Shown piece after piece: positions 25,175-32,377 of a stretch of DNA of 53,559 nucleotides. This DNA comes from Candidatus Falkowiibacteriota bacterium (GTDB taxonomy: Bacteria; Patescibacteriota; Patescibacteriia; Patescibacteriales; UBA12465): positions 1 to 53,559 of the forward strand of contig JAPLVY010000010.1 of assembly GCA_026396875.1 (NCBI GenBank). Reading direction: 5' to 3'. The translations under genes were made by a program, and so were the position numbers. Position 1 is the first letter of the stretch, and each line of letters begins with the position of its first letter. The notes beneath the pieces are model-generated. The model saw only the letters and a program-made list of their open reading frames with translations. It did no database searches and was not told where the DNA came from.

Positions 25175-26113
25175 CTAGTTATAGTGATTTTCAAAATCAT
25201 TAACCAGAGTAACAATAGAGTCGCCTTCACTGGGATTGTTAAAGTCAATTTTCGGTGGATGATAATTCGAGGCGGAAGGCCTAAAATCATTCATTCTTTC
25301 GTAATCTTCAGAAAGCATTGTAAAGTTGGTGGAAGCAATATTTTCATCTATATGCTTTTGACTTACGGACATAACCATTGGGCTATAACCTAAATTACAT
25401 AACCAATTTAAGACAATCTGGCTCTGTGTTCTTTGATATTTCTCTGCCAACTCGACCAATAGATCCCAATTATGTAAAAATGTTTTATTGCGCCTAAGGG
25501 GGCGCCAGATAATATTTTTAATTCCTAGATCGTCACAAAGATTAAAAATTTCTCTATCCTGCAAAACTCTTATTTCAAAGCTCAAATGCCCTTCGTGCGC
25601 ATAGAATTTATAATTAAATTCTTTTTTAAAATTTCTGATACATTCTGGACTGGCATTTGAGAGACTAACAAATCTCGTCTTCCCCGTTTTAAGAAATTCA
25701 TGCAAAAAAGAATAAGTTGAATCTTCTCCAAACTTTTTTATAAAAGATTGGGTGACGAGAGTTGAGTCAGCATAATCAGTTTCCATGATCTCGTAGAAGC
25801 TTTTAACATCTCTATTAGCATCTTTAATAGACAACAAATCCCTGGGGTACAAAGAGTGGGTTAAAAATATATCCTTCCGATTGACGGTGCTCTTGTCTAA
25901 AGCTTTTTTAAACAAAATCAAAGACTGGCCATGTCCATACCCAACTGCAATTTCAGTAAAATTGATACCTTGGTCTAAAGTATAAACCAAAGCATCCACA
26001 TATTTTTCGTCTTCCAGCTTCTCGGTAATTTCCATGTCCCGATGTCCTCTTCCTCCTATACCATAACTACCGATACCAATTTTTGAGATTTCCTTTCCGG
26101 ACAAGGTTTTCAT
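25175..26113 (-). CDS. aldo/keto reductase homologue with degraded catalytic tetrad
   Basis: 312 residues from the ATG at 26113, the usual length for the family; in-frame codons further upstream look non-coding. The TIM-barrel pattern is clear: 'KIGIGSYGIGG', 'DQGINFTEIAVGYGHGQS', 'TRFVSLSNASPECI', 'AEKYQRTQSQIVLNWL'. The Tyr of the Asp-Tyr-Lys-His tetrad is kept, but Asp is Glu, the Lys position reads 'FLTHS' and the His position 'LVTQS'. Normal NADPH-dependent carbonyl reduction is therefore doubtful. It could be a sensor, a non-redox enzyme or a decaying gene, though the frame is intact. Confidence 0.8.
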   Translation of the reverse strand: MKTLSGKEISKIGIGSYGIGGRGHRDMEITEKLEDEKYVDALVYTLDQGINFTEIAVGYGHGQSLILFKKALDKSTVNRKDIFLTHSLYPRDLLSIKDANRDVKSFYEIMETDYADSTLVTQSFIKKFGEDSTYSFLHEFLKTGKTRFVSLSNASPECIRNFKKEFNYKFYAHEGHLSFEIRVLQDREIFNLCDDLGIKNIIWRPLRRNKTFLHNWDLLVELAEKYQRTQSQIVLNWLCNLGYSPMVMSVSQKHIDENIASTNFTMLSEDYERMNDFRPSASNYHPPKIDFNNPSEGDSIVTLVNDFENHYN

Positions 26114-26174
26114 ACATGCAAACTTAATAATAACAATGTTAATTATACCATGACACTCACTGGTGTTAAAATAT

Positions 26175-26234
26175 ATAAAAAAACAACCAGTATTAAAGGT
26201 TGTTTTAATCTGCGAGTAGATGCTCTTGGAACGA
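26175..26234 (-). repeat. tRNA-associated element E1 (subtype B) with minus-strand terminator
   Basis: The hairpin AACAACC/GGTTGTT (26181-26205) has T7 on the minus strand. It is followed at 26211 by TGCGAG and, at 26226-26234, TTGGAACGA, the end motif of elements at 26914 and 36577. No gene upstream on the minus strand explains a terminator here, so it looks like a displaced remnant. Confidence 0.5.
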
Positions 26235-26244
26235 CAATTCAATT

Positions 26245-26273
26245 TTGCGCTATCGTTGAAATACTATTACAAT
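26245..26273 (+). promoter_or_regulatory. predicted promoter of the 26305 gene
   Basis: TTGCGC (26245-26250), 17 bp, TACAAT (26268-26273). Confidence 0.5.
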
Positions 26274-26304
26274 ATAGCTATCTATATTAATCTTTAATTT
26301 TTTT

Positions 26305-26718
26305 ATGAAAATTACTATTGGCGGTAGTATGACTTTCGCCAAAGAGCAGGTGGAAATCAAACGGCAACTTGAACAAAGGGGACATGAAGTTTTAGTAACT
26401 GATGATATTGAAGATTATATTAATAATTCAGCAATTAAAAACAGTTTCGAAGAAGAACTAGAATTGTCTTTAAAATATGACGTAATGCGTACTTTTTTTA
26501 AAAAAATTGATTCGAGTGATGCTTTTTTAGTCTGCAATTATTCTAAAAATGGGGTTAGCGGACGTCTGGGCATTTCCGCTTTAATGGAGCTTGGCCTGGC
26601 ATATCATCTCGGTAAAAAAACATACTTACTTTTTGAGACTGACAAAGTTCAAGATTACGCTTTAGAAGTAGCCATTATTAACCCAATAATCCTTAATGGT
26701 GATATTTCTATAATATAA
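26305..26718 (+). CDS. nucleoside 2-deoxyribosyltransferase-like protein
   Basis: 137 residues with a Rossmann-like fold: 'MKITIGGSMTFAKEQ' strand-loop-helix at the start, 'SSDAFLVCNYSKNGVSGRLGISALMELGLAYHLGKKTYLLFE' in the middle. The 'G-x-S-x-x-x-E-L-G-x-A' pattern is where nucleoside deoxyribosyltransferases carry the catalytic Glu. Its reaction may be base exchange or hydrolysis of nucleoside-type substrates in the cytoplasm; the exact substrate is unknown. It stands alone between two tRNA-derived elements (E1 and E2), opposite in strand to them. Confidence 0.65.
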   Translation: MKITIGGSMTFAKEQVEIKRQLEQRGHEVLVTDDIEDYINNSAIKNSFEEELELSLKYDVMRTFFKKIDSSDAFLVCNYSKNGVSGRLGISALMELGLAYHLGKKTYLLFETDKVQDYALEVAIINPIILNGDISII

Positions 26719-26751
26719 ATATTACCCAAATAACGAAATTCATATTTAAAA

Positions 26752-26855
26752 AAATGGCTCTAATTTTAGAGTCATTTCTAATCTGCAAAGAGGCAGGGAT
26801 TTACCCCCTCCGGGGCACCCGCACTCGGAGGGGGTAAATTTCGAATCTCCCGAGC
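26752..26855 (-). repeat. tRNA-Ser 3'-end element E2 (subtype A) with palindromic insert
   Basis: A minus-strand terminator hairpin (around 26755-26778) is followed by TGCAAAGAGGCAGGGATT (26784-26801), which matches the tRNA-Ser(TGA) 3' end at 27861-27878 except for two bases. Where the tRNA continues TCGAA, there is a near-perfect 16-bp hairpin: 26796-26811 against 26827-26842, GC-rich with two G-T pairs. TTCGAATCTCCC follows at 26840-26851. The element reads as a tRNA 3' end with a palindrome inserted in its T loop. Confidence 0.75.
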
Positions 26856-26878
26856 TTCTTTTCAAGAAGCTAAATTAA

Positions 26879-26943
26879 AAGACCAGCTAACGCTGGCTTT
26901 TTAATTTATCTCCTGCGGAGAGGGCGGAACGTAGTTGGAATGG
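26879..26943 (-). repeat. tRNA-associated element E2b (subtype B) with minus-strand terminator
   Basis: GACCAGC/GCTGG(C) hairpin at 26881-26897, T4 on the minus strand, then TGCGGAG at 26914 through GTAGTTGGAATGG at 26943. It matches 36577-36606 at 25 of 30 positions. It lies just past the stop of the minus-strand gene at 26970. Confidence 0.7.
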
Positions 26944-26969
26944 TAGTATCAAGAAACGGAAAGACTAAC

Positions 26970-27572
26970 TTAGTTTAAATTTGGCAACCAGTTAATGTCG
27001 TCCCTAATTTTTTTTAACTCATTTTCTTCTTCTAATTTGCGGTTATAACTATCCTCTTTTCTCTGGTATTCTTTTCCGGTCAAAGAATAGGCGCCAAATT
27101 CTTCGTCCATTTCTTTGACTCTTCTTTCTCTAAAAGATTTTATAGATTCTACGTCTTTCTTCAATAAAAATTTTTTTAACTCTTCCGAATATCGCAGCTT
27201 TAAGCTTAGATCGTCAACTAGTTTATCTAGCTGTTCTTGGCCACCAAATGAATCTCTCATATGCGCCGGCATTCGATCTGATTTATATAAATCTTTGATC
27301 TCGTCGCTTGCTTTATCGATTAGACGAAAAGAGCTTATTTTAGATTTTAGTCGGGGGATTTCTGCTCCATTCAAAATCATAAACTCTTCGGAAACAAGCT
27401 TTGCGTCCTCCTCGCTGAGTTCTCGTAAAGTATTATTTAAAACTACATTTTCATTTTCTTCTCTTTTGACCGCGCCTGCTTCTCCACTAATATTTTCGCA
27501 TTTCTCTTGAATTTGTTCTTCATTTTTTTCAACTTCATTTTTCCCTAGTCGTGGGGATTCTTCAATGCTCAT
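26970..27572 (-). CDS. charged helical protein, function unknown (between tRNA-derived elements)
   Basis: 200 residues, very rich in Glu and Lys, predicted helical and partly coiled coil, without signal or membrane segment. The start is a disordered-looking 'SIEESPRLGKNEVEKNEEQ' region. It is the only gene between elements E2b and E3, on the same strand as the nearby tRNA-Ser(TGA), and so looks like a single-gene insert. No family is recognised. Confidence 0.6.
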   Translation of the reverse strand: MSIEESPRLGKNEVEKNEEQIQEKCENISGEAGAVKREENENVVLNNTLRELSEEDAKLVSEEFMILNGAEIPRLKSKISSFRLIDKASDEIKDLYKSDRMPAHMRDSFGGQEQLDKLVDDLSLKLRYSEELKKFLLKKDVESIKSFRERRVKEMDEEFGAYSLTGKEYQRKEDSYNRKLEEENELKKIRDDINWLPNLN

Positions 27573-27637
27573 AAAATTATTATTTATCGTTATATTTAGA
27601 TTATATCATACCGCTCCAAAGTCATGAACTCCCCATC

Positions 27638-27808
27638 AAAAAATAGCCCATTTTTAGGGCTATTTACAAACTGCGGAGAGGCAGGGATTCGGTCACGGTC
27701 GCTAAACCTCACTTGTTCGCTAAAATAGCGAACTGCGTTCGCTAAGCGCCTCGACCCGGCCTCGGCGGTGCACTGGTGCACATCGCCTCCGGCTTTCGAA
27801 TCCCTCCG
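27638..27808 (-). repeat. tRNA-Ser 3'-end element E3 (subtype A) with inverted end copy
   Basis: A terminator hairpin AAATAGCCC/GGGCTATTT (27644-27668, minus strand) is followed by TGCGGAGAGGCAGGGATTCG (27672-27691), identical over 20 nt to the 3' end of tRNA-Ser(TGA) at 27861-27880. The far end, CGAATCCCTCCG (27797-27808), is an inverted copy. The 105-bp interior is GC-rich with nested palindromes, for example GGCGGTGCAC/GTGCACATCGCC near 27764-27787. Read on the minus strand it would fold into one long hairpin ending like a tRNA. Confidence 0.8.
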
Positions 27809-27822
27809 TTTTCATCTCAAAG

Positions 27823-27860
27823 CAAAAAGAAAACCTGACGCAGGTCAGGTTTTCTTTTTG
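27823..27860 (-). terminator. terminator of tRNA-Ser(TGA)
   Basis: AAAACCTGAC/GTCAGGTTTT hairpin (27831-27852) with T-run on the minus strand, directly after the tRNA 3' end. Confidence 0.85.
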
Positions 27861-27862
27861 TG

Positions 27863-27949
27863 CGGAGAGGCAGGGATTCGAACCCTGGGCCGGCTTGCAC
27901 CAGCGACAGTTTTCAAGACTGTTCCATTAGACCACTCTGGCACCTCTCC
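27863..27949 (-). tRNA. tRNA-Ser(TGA)
   Basis: 87 nt. Acceptor GGAGAGG pairs with CCTCTCC; the anticodon loop is CTTGAAA with anticodon TGA (reads UCA/UCN). A long type II variable arm and T arm CAGGG-TTCGAAT-CCCTG follow. The discriminator is G and CCA is not encoded (GCA follows). A minus-strand promoter (TTGAAG, 16 bp, TAGAAT at 27990-27963) sits just upstream. Its 3' end recurs in elements E2 and E3. Confidence 0.97.
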
Positions 27950-27962
27950 AAATTGCCCTTAT

Positions 27963-27990
27963 ATTCTACCTAATTGGCCAGAAACTTCAA
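27963..27990 (-). promoter_or_regulatory. predicted promoter of tRNA-Ser(TGA)
   Basis: Minus strand TTGAAG (27990-27985), 16 bp, TAGAAT (27968-27963). It is divergent from the fur/perR promoter only 5 bp away. Confidence 0.5.
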
Positions 27991-27994
27991 GTCC

Positions 27995-28022
27995 TTGACA
28001 TTATCTGGAGATGCGCTATAAT
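27995..28022 (+). promoter_or_regulatory. consensus promoter of the Fur-family/peroxiredoxin operon
   Basis: TTGACA (27995-28000), 16 bp, TATAAT (28017-28022): both hexamers are perfect. Confidence 0.85.
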
Positions 28023-28037
28023 GGATAATAGTTATCA
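28023..28037 (+). promoter_or_regulatory. predicted Fur/Per box (operator)
   Basis: GGATAAT-A-GTTATCA matches the 7-1-7 Fur/Per consensus TGATAAT-N-ATTATCA at 12 of 14 arm positions. It starts right after the -10 box and covers the start site, so binding should block transcription. It fits autoregulation by the regulator encoded next. Confidence 0.7.
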
Positions 28038-28064
28038 GTTAATAATATTTATCAATTAACTTAT

Positions 28065-28478
28065 ATGAAGATTAGCCCCCAGGAAATTAGCGTCCGCTTA
28101 GAAAATTTCCGCAAAACTAGCCGTGATAAGCGTTTGCCTCTCACTCCTCAGAAATCTGCGATTTTCCAGGCCATTGCTACTTCCTGCGAGCACCCAGGCG
28201 TAACTGAAATCTATAAACAGCTAAAATCCGAATTCCCCAGTATTTCTCTCGCAACGGTTTATAAAAACCTGAAGAAATTTGAAAATCTCGGCTTGCTAGT
28301 AGAAATCCCCGTTCCCGGAAAAGCTCCTCGTTATGACGCCAAGTTAGAAATTCATAGCCATGCAGTAGATACTGCCTCTGGTTGCGTTTACGATGTAGAA
28401 ACTCCTAAGAACTTATCCCTGCCAAAAGAAATTCTTGGCAAGAAGGTAAAGCACGCCAATCTCATTTATTATTTGTAA
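28065..28478 (+). CDS. Fur-family transcriptional regulator (PerR-like)
   Basis: 137 residues. An N-terminal winged helix includes 'RLPLTPQKSAIFQAIATSCEHPGVTEIYKQLKSEFPSISLATVYKNLKKFENLGLLVEI', a standard Fur DNA-binding domain. The C-terminal part is unusual: the His-rich metal site and the CxxC zinc pairs of Fur/PerR are reduced to 'EIHSHAVDTASGCVYDV'. It lies 13 nt upstream of a peroxiredoxin gene and behind a Fur/Per-type operator, so peroxide response is the likely role. Metal sensing may differ from classical PerR. Confidence 0.85.
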   Translation: MKISPQEISVRLENFRKTSRDKRLPLTPQKSAIFQAIATSCEHPGVTEIYKQLKSEFPSISLATVYKNLKKFENLGLLVEIPVPGKAPRYDAKLEIHSHAVDTASGCVYDVETPKNLSLPKEILGKKVKHANLIYYL

Positions 28479-28491
28479 CCTAAAAAAATCT

Positions 28492-29016
28492 ATGTTAAAG
28501 CTTAATCAGCTTGCTCCGAGCTTTCAAAAGCTCACCTCTTTTCATCAAGGCGAATTCAAGGACCTCAGCCTGGCCGACTATGCTGGCCGCTGGCTTATCC
28601 TATTTTTCTATCCGCGCGACTTTACTTTCGTCTGCCCGACGGAGCTCCGCGGTTTCGCCAAGCATGAAGAAGAATTTCGAGCACTCAACTGCGACATTGT
28701 CGCTAGTTCCACTGATTCTGAGTGGTCACATAAAAACTGGTTTGAAACTGACCTTAGAGAAGTGAAATATCCAATCATTGCTGACACCACCCAAGCGCTT
28801 GCGCGCTCTTATGGGGTACTAGACGAAGAAACTGGTGCGGCTGATCGTGGCTTATTCATCATTGATCCAGAAGGAAAGATTAAGTATATTGTCGTGTCTG
28901 CGGGATCGGTCGGCCGTTCGGTCGCCGAAACCCTGCGCGTCCTCAAGGCCCTACAAAGCGGCGACCTATGTCCTCTAGAATGGAATGTCGGCGACAAGAC
29001 CTTGGGCAAAGCCTAA
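28492..29016 (+). CDS. 2-Cys peroxiredoxin (AhpC/TSA family)
   Basis: 174 residues. The peroxidatic Cys is in 'YPRDFTFVCPTELRGFAKHEEEF' near residue 45 and the resolving Cys in 'GDLCPLEWNVGDKTLG' near the C-terminus. It reduces hydrogen peroxide and organic peroxides in the cytoplasm, using a thiol reductant that is not encoded nearby. It is second in an operon with the Fur-family regulator (13 nt gap) and is followed by a hairpin. No AhpF is seen. Confidence 0.95.
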   Translation: MLKLNQLAPSFQKLTSFHQGEFKDLSLADYAGRWLILFFYPRDFTFVCPTELRGFAKHEEEFRALNCDIVASSTDSEWSHKNWFETDLREVKYPIIADTTQALARSYGVLDEETGAADRGLFIIDPEGKIKYIVVSAGSVGRSVAETLRVLKALQSGDLCPLEWNVGDKTLGKA

Positions 29017-29036
29017 AAACTTGATTTGCTAAAAAT

Positions 29037-29067
29037 AAAAAGCGTTCCTGAACAAGGCTCGCTTTTT
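29037..29067 (+). terminator. intrinsic terminator after peroxiredoxin
   Basis: AAAAGCG/CGCTTTT stem with a 15-nt loop, followed by T-run. Confidence 0.65.
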
Positions 29068-29077
29068 TGATAATTAA

Positions 29078-29106
29078 AATCCCGCTTTTGAGGAAGCGGG
29101 ATTATT
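29078..29106 (-). terminator. intrinsic terminator of the 29109 gene
   Basis: AATCCCGCTT/AAGCGGGATT hairpin (29079-29103) next to the minus-strand stop, followed by T-rich DNA on both sides. Confidence 0.75.
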
Positions 29107-29108
29107 TT

Positions 29109-30089
29109 TTATAGTTTTTTCAGTTTTAAGTCATTGCTGAGCAAATATTCTTCAATCTGCTTCAACTTCCTAAAACCTAGGCTACTGATTTTAAGAAGGT
29201 CATGCTCAGTTTTACTGATTAACTGACCAATTGTCTCTATTCCAGCGGAATCCAAACAATTTTTTGCACCCTGAGGAAGTTCGGTGACCTCAATGCGCCA
29301 ATCAAGAATTCCTTCAGAGAAAAGATTCTTGCATTTGGCGTATTCACATTTTTTTGCATTTAAAAGTTGCTCTTTCAAAGTAATGTTCTCCTGCGATAGC
29401 CTGTCGTTTTCCTGTTTAATGTTCAGATTAGTCTCATGAAGACTGCCGATTTGCGTAGCTAAAGTGGAAAATTTAGCATCAAATGCCCTAATTATCGTCT
29501 TCACTGAAACCTGGTACTTCCGACTTAGATTTTCTACGGTATTGGTTTTGAACAATAAGCTCGTGACAATGTCGTAAGATTTTTCAGAGAAAACATTTTT
29601 TTTCCTAGCTTGGTCCAAGATGTTTCTAGCGAGATCCTCATACTTACCATAGCGCCACTCGGTGCTATAATAGTCCAAAGGCCTTTCTAAAAATAACCGG
29701 ATAATTAATTTACTGGTAATTTCTTCTCTGATAAAGAGAAGATGACTGCCGCGATTATAATTAAACTTGTAGTAAGGCAGTAGACCGCGGCGACAAAGCG
29801 AAGCAATCTGCCTTTCATCAACTTTCAAAATCTCTGCAACTTCAGAAATTACTAAAAATTTTTCTGGTAAGTCCTGAACCCCGAGAGCCTTTTTAACACT
29901 TTCCGTTTCCCAGACGGTTCGACACAAGGGGTCTGAGTCTCTGGAAAACCTGATGAGCTTCATGCTCCTAGCAAAGGCGTTGAGGGTTTTAGGACTCTTC
30001 ATCCTAAAAATCTCCATCGCTTTTTCAGCACTTATCGTATCAAATTGATAGAAATTTGATGACTTATGGTTTTTTTTGTCTTTTGCCAT
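29109..30089 (-). CDS. DNA-binding protein with helix-turn-helix regions, coiled coil and RNAP alpha-CTD-like domain
   Basis: 326 residues. The N-terminal half has helix-turn-helix-like stretches ('FLVISEVAEILKVDERQIASLCRRGLLPYYKFN', MerR/excisionase-like; 'VENLSRKYQVSVKTIIRAF', sigma-like). A coiled coil (about 225-255) follows. The C-terminus 'GAKNCLDSAGIETIGQLISKTEHDLLKISSLGFRKLKQIEEYLL' aligns by eye with the RNA polymerase alpha-subunit CTD, the helix-hairpin-helix that contacts UP elements and activators. It is not rpoA, since there is no NTD. It could recruit or mimic polymerase at promoters. It is flanked by terminators, hence monocistronic. Confidence 0.75.
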   Translation of the reverse strand: MAKDKKNHKSSNFYQFDTISAEKAMEIFRMKSPKTLNAFARSMKLIRFSRDSDPLCRTVWETESVKKALGVQDLPEKFLVISEVAEILKVDERQIASLCRRGLLPYYKFNYNRGSHLLFIREEITSKLIIRLFLERPLDYYSTEWRYGKYEDLARNILDQARKKNVFSEKSYDIVTSLLFKTNTVENLSRKYQVSVKTIIRAFDAKFSTLATQIGSLHETNLNIKQENDRLSQENITLKEQLLNAKKCEYAKCKNLFSEGILDWRIEVTELPQGAKNCLDSAGIETIGQLISKTEHDLLKISSLGFRKLKQIEEYLLSNDLKLKKL

Positions 30090-30145
30090 TTATTGATTTT
30101 ATTAAAGAATTTTCAAATCACCTTAACATTAAAAAAAGAAAATGT

Positions 30146-30179
30146 CAACAAAAAAGACCTCTTTCGGAGAGGTCTTTTT
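30146..30179 (-). terminator. intrinsic terminator after vanW-like gene
   Basis: AAGACCTC/GAGGTCTT hairpin with a short loop, T-run on both strands, adjoining the minus-strand stop at 30180. Confidence 0.85.
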
Positions 30180-31076
30180 TTAAACTTTTCTGCTGGTAAA
30201 ATCCAACACCGAGAGCTGATTGTCATCCAAATACTCTTGTTTGACGTCATAGAGCACTGGGGCAAAATTGCTGGTGATTTTTTTTATTTTTTGCTTTTCC
30301 CCAAGCACTTTCGATTCTTGAAAAATTTCATTATACCGAAAATACTTGTCCCCCCTCTTGATAAAAAAATGATTTTTTTCAAAAACATGGAATTTCTGTT
30401 CAATTTTTTCTGGTGATAAAATTTGACCCTTAAGATGATTATCGGTTAACCAAATTTTTAGTTGCAAAGGCTTGTTAGATGTATTCTTCATCTTTAGATC
30501 CACAAAATTATAAAGAATAGTCGCGCCACTTCCAAAAGGCAAAACTCTCCCAGAGTCCGGAAAAACATCCAAAGAATGGTGATATCTTTCTATTGTTTCA
30601 AACGGGGCATGTAAAAATATCCAATACAAAAAATTAGATAATTGACAGAGTCCACCACCGACGCCTTCGACCACCTTTCCTCCTGATAATAACATGCCAT
30701 CAACATAACCGTTTTTTCTTGATGGTTTACCGACTATTTGCCACAGAGAAAAAATACAGCCGGGGCTAATAACCACACCATTCAGCTTGCCAACCGCTTG
30801 GCGCAGGTTAACAATCTTTTGCTCCTGTAAACGGAAATCGCTATTTCCTAGTTTACGCCGCAAAACCGATTGATGTCTCGCAACCACAAAATCAAAAAAT
30901 GCCTGACCTCGAAGATACTTAATTTTTGGATTCAAAAAATTATTCAAACCTCTCGATTGGTGACGCAAAAAAATTATTGGCTTCTTTAGCTTGGGATACC
31001 TCCCACTAAGAGCCGTTCTCTTCTTTGTCTCAAAATATTTTATTCTTTTACCTATTTCACGCTCTAGTTCTTCCAT
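30180..31076 (-). CDS. VanW family protein
   Basis: 298 residues. The VanW core is clear: 'LNGVVISPGCIFSLWQIVGKPSRKNGYVDGMLLSGGKVVEGVGGGLCQLSNFLYW', then 'ERYHHSLDVFPDSGRVLPFGSGATILYNFVDL'. VanW occurs in some vancomycin-resistance operons and in many surface proteins; its biochemical role is unknown. No signal peptide is seen. The ATG at 31076 is preceded by GGAG; the in-frame TTG at 31100 would add eight residues. The gene upstream on the same strand is separated by a terminator. Confidence 0.88.
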   Translation of the reverse strand: MEELEREIGKRIKYFETKKRTALSGRYPKLKKPIIFLRHQSRGLNNFLNPKIKYLRGQAFFDFVVARHQSVLRRKLGNSDFRLQEQKIVNLRQAVGKLNGVVISPGCIFSLWQIVGKPSRKNGYVDGMLLSGGKVVEGVGGGLCQLSNFLYWIFLHAPFETIERYHHSLDVFPDSGRVLPFGSGATILYNFVDLKMKNTSNKPLQLKIWLTDNHLKGQILSPEKIEQKFHVFEKNHFFIKRGDKYFRYNEIFQESKVLGEKQKIKKITSNFAPVLYDVKQEYLDDNQLSVLDFTSRKV

Positions 31077-31089
31077 ATTATAAAACTCC

Positions 31090-31122
31090 AAAAAAAACAA
31101 AAGGCGACCAAAGTCGCCAATT
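31090..31122 (-). terminator. intrinsic terminator after the 31143 gene
   Basis: GGCGAC/GTCGCC hairpin (31103-31118) followed on the minus strand by a long T-run, 20 nt past the stop. Confidence 0.85.
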
Positions 31123-31142
31123 GTTTTTTATTCTAAAGATAA

Positions 31143-32279
31143 TTAGGCGCTTTCCTGTAAACGCTCCTGGTTGTTTACAGCTGGCTTCTCGGCAGGAATT
31201 ACCATGCGGATAGGGGCAATGGCAAAATTGGGATTATTCTTACTGATAAAGAATCTGCTCGGATCGGCTTCAAAATGATATTCACCACTAGGCAATTTTT
31301 CAGAGGAGAAAACATATTTAATCCTCTTGCTGCCAAGGTTGTCCATAAAGACTAATTGGCGGCGACCCTGATGAATCTCTTCGGAAAATCTGCTTTTTGG
31401 AAGAATTTCTTTGAGCATCTCTGTGATTTGCTCATCGTTCAATGCTTTGCCATCAGCAAATTCTGGATGAGGATTTTTGCGATTGCGAGAATAATTCAAG
31501 CAAGATTCTTGTAGGGCCAGTTCTTCGGCGGAATACTCAGGCACCTCTTTCCATGGGTCAACTTCTTTTTTCTCTTGGTTCTTCGGTTCTTTATTTAAAA
31601 TGTTTTTTTCCAAAGAGGAAATTTTCTTATTCAATCTTCCTAAATCAAAAATTAATTGTGGTTTCTTGTTGCCCAAATTATTTTGTTCAATAGTAGAATA
31701 GACAACACCTGAATTTTCTTTGGCGACACCGTCCGCTTCCAGTTGATTGGCAGCAGCGATTTCTAAAACTGCAGACTCTCTTTCGCTATAAAGATTAGCA
31801 AGCTCTTCCTGTTTCTCTGGAGAGACTTTTGCTAACTCCTCTTCACTAAAAGGAAGTCCGTATTCATTTTTGGCCGCTAAATACTCGCGATAAAATAAAG
31901 CGAGCTTTTCAACTTCTTTCTTGTCTGATAACGGCATCGACTTTTTCTGATTATTCAAATAAGCTTCACAATTTTTTAGAAGATCTTTGAGTTCAAATTC
32001 TTCTAAGCCATACTTCTCCATCAATTCGCCGACCTCGGCACCAGGAAGCATTTCGGCTGCTTCTTCGTTGTATGAGTCCTTATCTTCAAAGCCCTCAACA
32101 TTGTAAAAATTTTCTGGATCAATCACATCACTGGCAGGATTGTTAAAAGTTCCCTCCAAAGGGTTAGCGTGTGGATCATGTTCCATTGGACTGCGCTCGT
32201 CCTTGGGATAATTACTCTCTTTGTACTCAGGAGTAACTGCGTTATTTTTAGGTTTTTCGCCTCCAAAAAATAATTTCAT
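31143..32279 (-). CDS. soluble, acidic protein of unknown function
   Basis: 378 residues. The N-terminal 60 residues are Pro/Asn/Glu-rich and probably disordered; the middle (about 75-260) is helical with Glu/Lys-rich coiled coil. The C-terminal part is more globular ('RRQLVFMDNLGSKRIKYVFSSEKLPSGEYHFEADPSRFF'). It has no signal peptide. It is monocistronic with an extended -10 promoter upstream. I do not recognise it. Confidence 0.65.
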   Translation of the reverse strand: MKLFFGGEKPKNNAVTPEYKESNYPKDERSPMEHDPHANPLEGTFNNPASDVIDPENFYNVEGFEDKDSYNEEAAEMLPGAEVGELMEKYGLEEFELKDLLKNCEAYLNNQKKSMPLSDKKEVEKLALFYREYLAAKNEYGLPFSEEELAKVSPEKQEELANLYSERESAVLEIAAANQLEADGVAKENSGVVYSTIEQNNLGNKKPQLIFDLGRLNKKISSLEKNILNKEPKNQEKKEVDPWKEVPEYSAEELALQESCLNYSRNRKNPHPEFADGKALNDEQITEMLKEILPKSRFSEEIHQGRRQLVFMDNLGSKRIKYVFSSEKLPSGEYHFEADPSRFFISKNNPNFAIAPIRMVIPAEKPAVNNQERLQESA

Positions 32280-32314
32280 ACTTTTATATGATTAGTTATA
32301 AATTAGTTAATATT

Positions 32315-32323
32315 ATTATAGCA
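32315..32323 (-). promoter_or_regulatory. extended -10 promoter of the 31143 gene
   Basis: Minus strand TGCTATAAT (32323-32315), 35 nt before the ATG. No good -35 is seen. Confidence 0.5.
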
Positions 32324-32377
32324 TATCAACAAAAAACATTATAACATAATAATATGTTTTTGTAAATAAGAGCTTGT

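Noticed and set aside
26114-26242. N-terminal extension of the aldo/keto reductase
   Set aside because: Family homology starts at the ATG at 26113, and the extension would run through a terminator hairpin.
26784-26851. E2 considered as a functional tRNA with an intron
   Set aside because: There is no acceptor 5' strand, D arm or anticodon arm upstream; only the 3' end is present.
27596-27781. 61-residue minus-strand open frame
   Set aside because: It lies within the tRNA-derived element E3 and its palindromes; composition is not protein-like.
27768-27998. 76-residue plus-strand open frame
   Set aside because: It runs antisense through the whole tRNA-Ser(TGA) gene.
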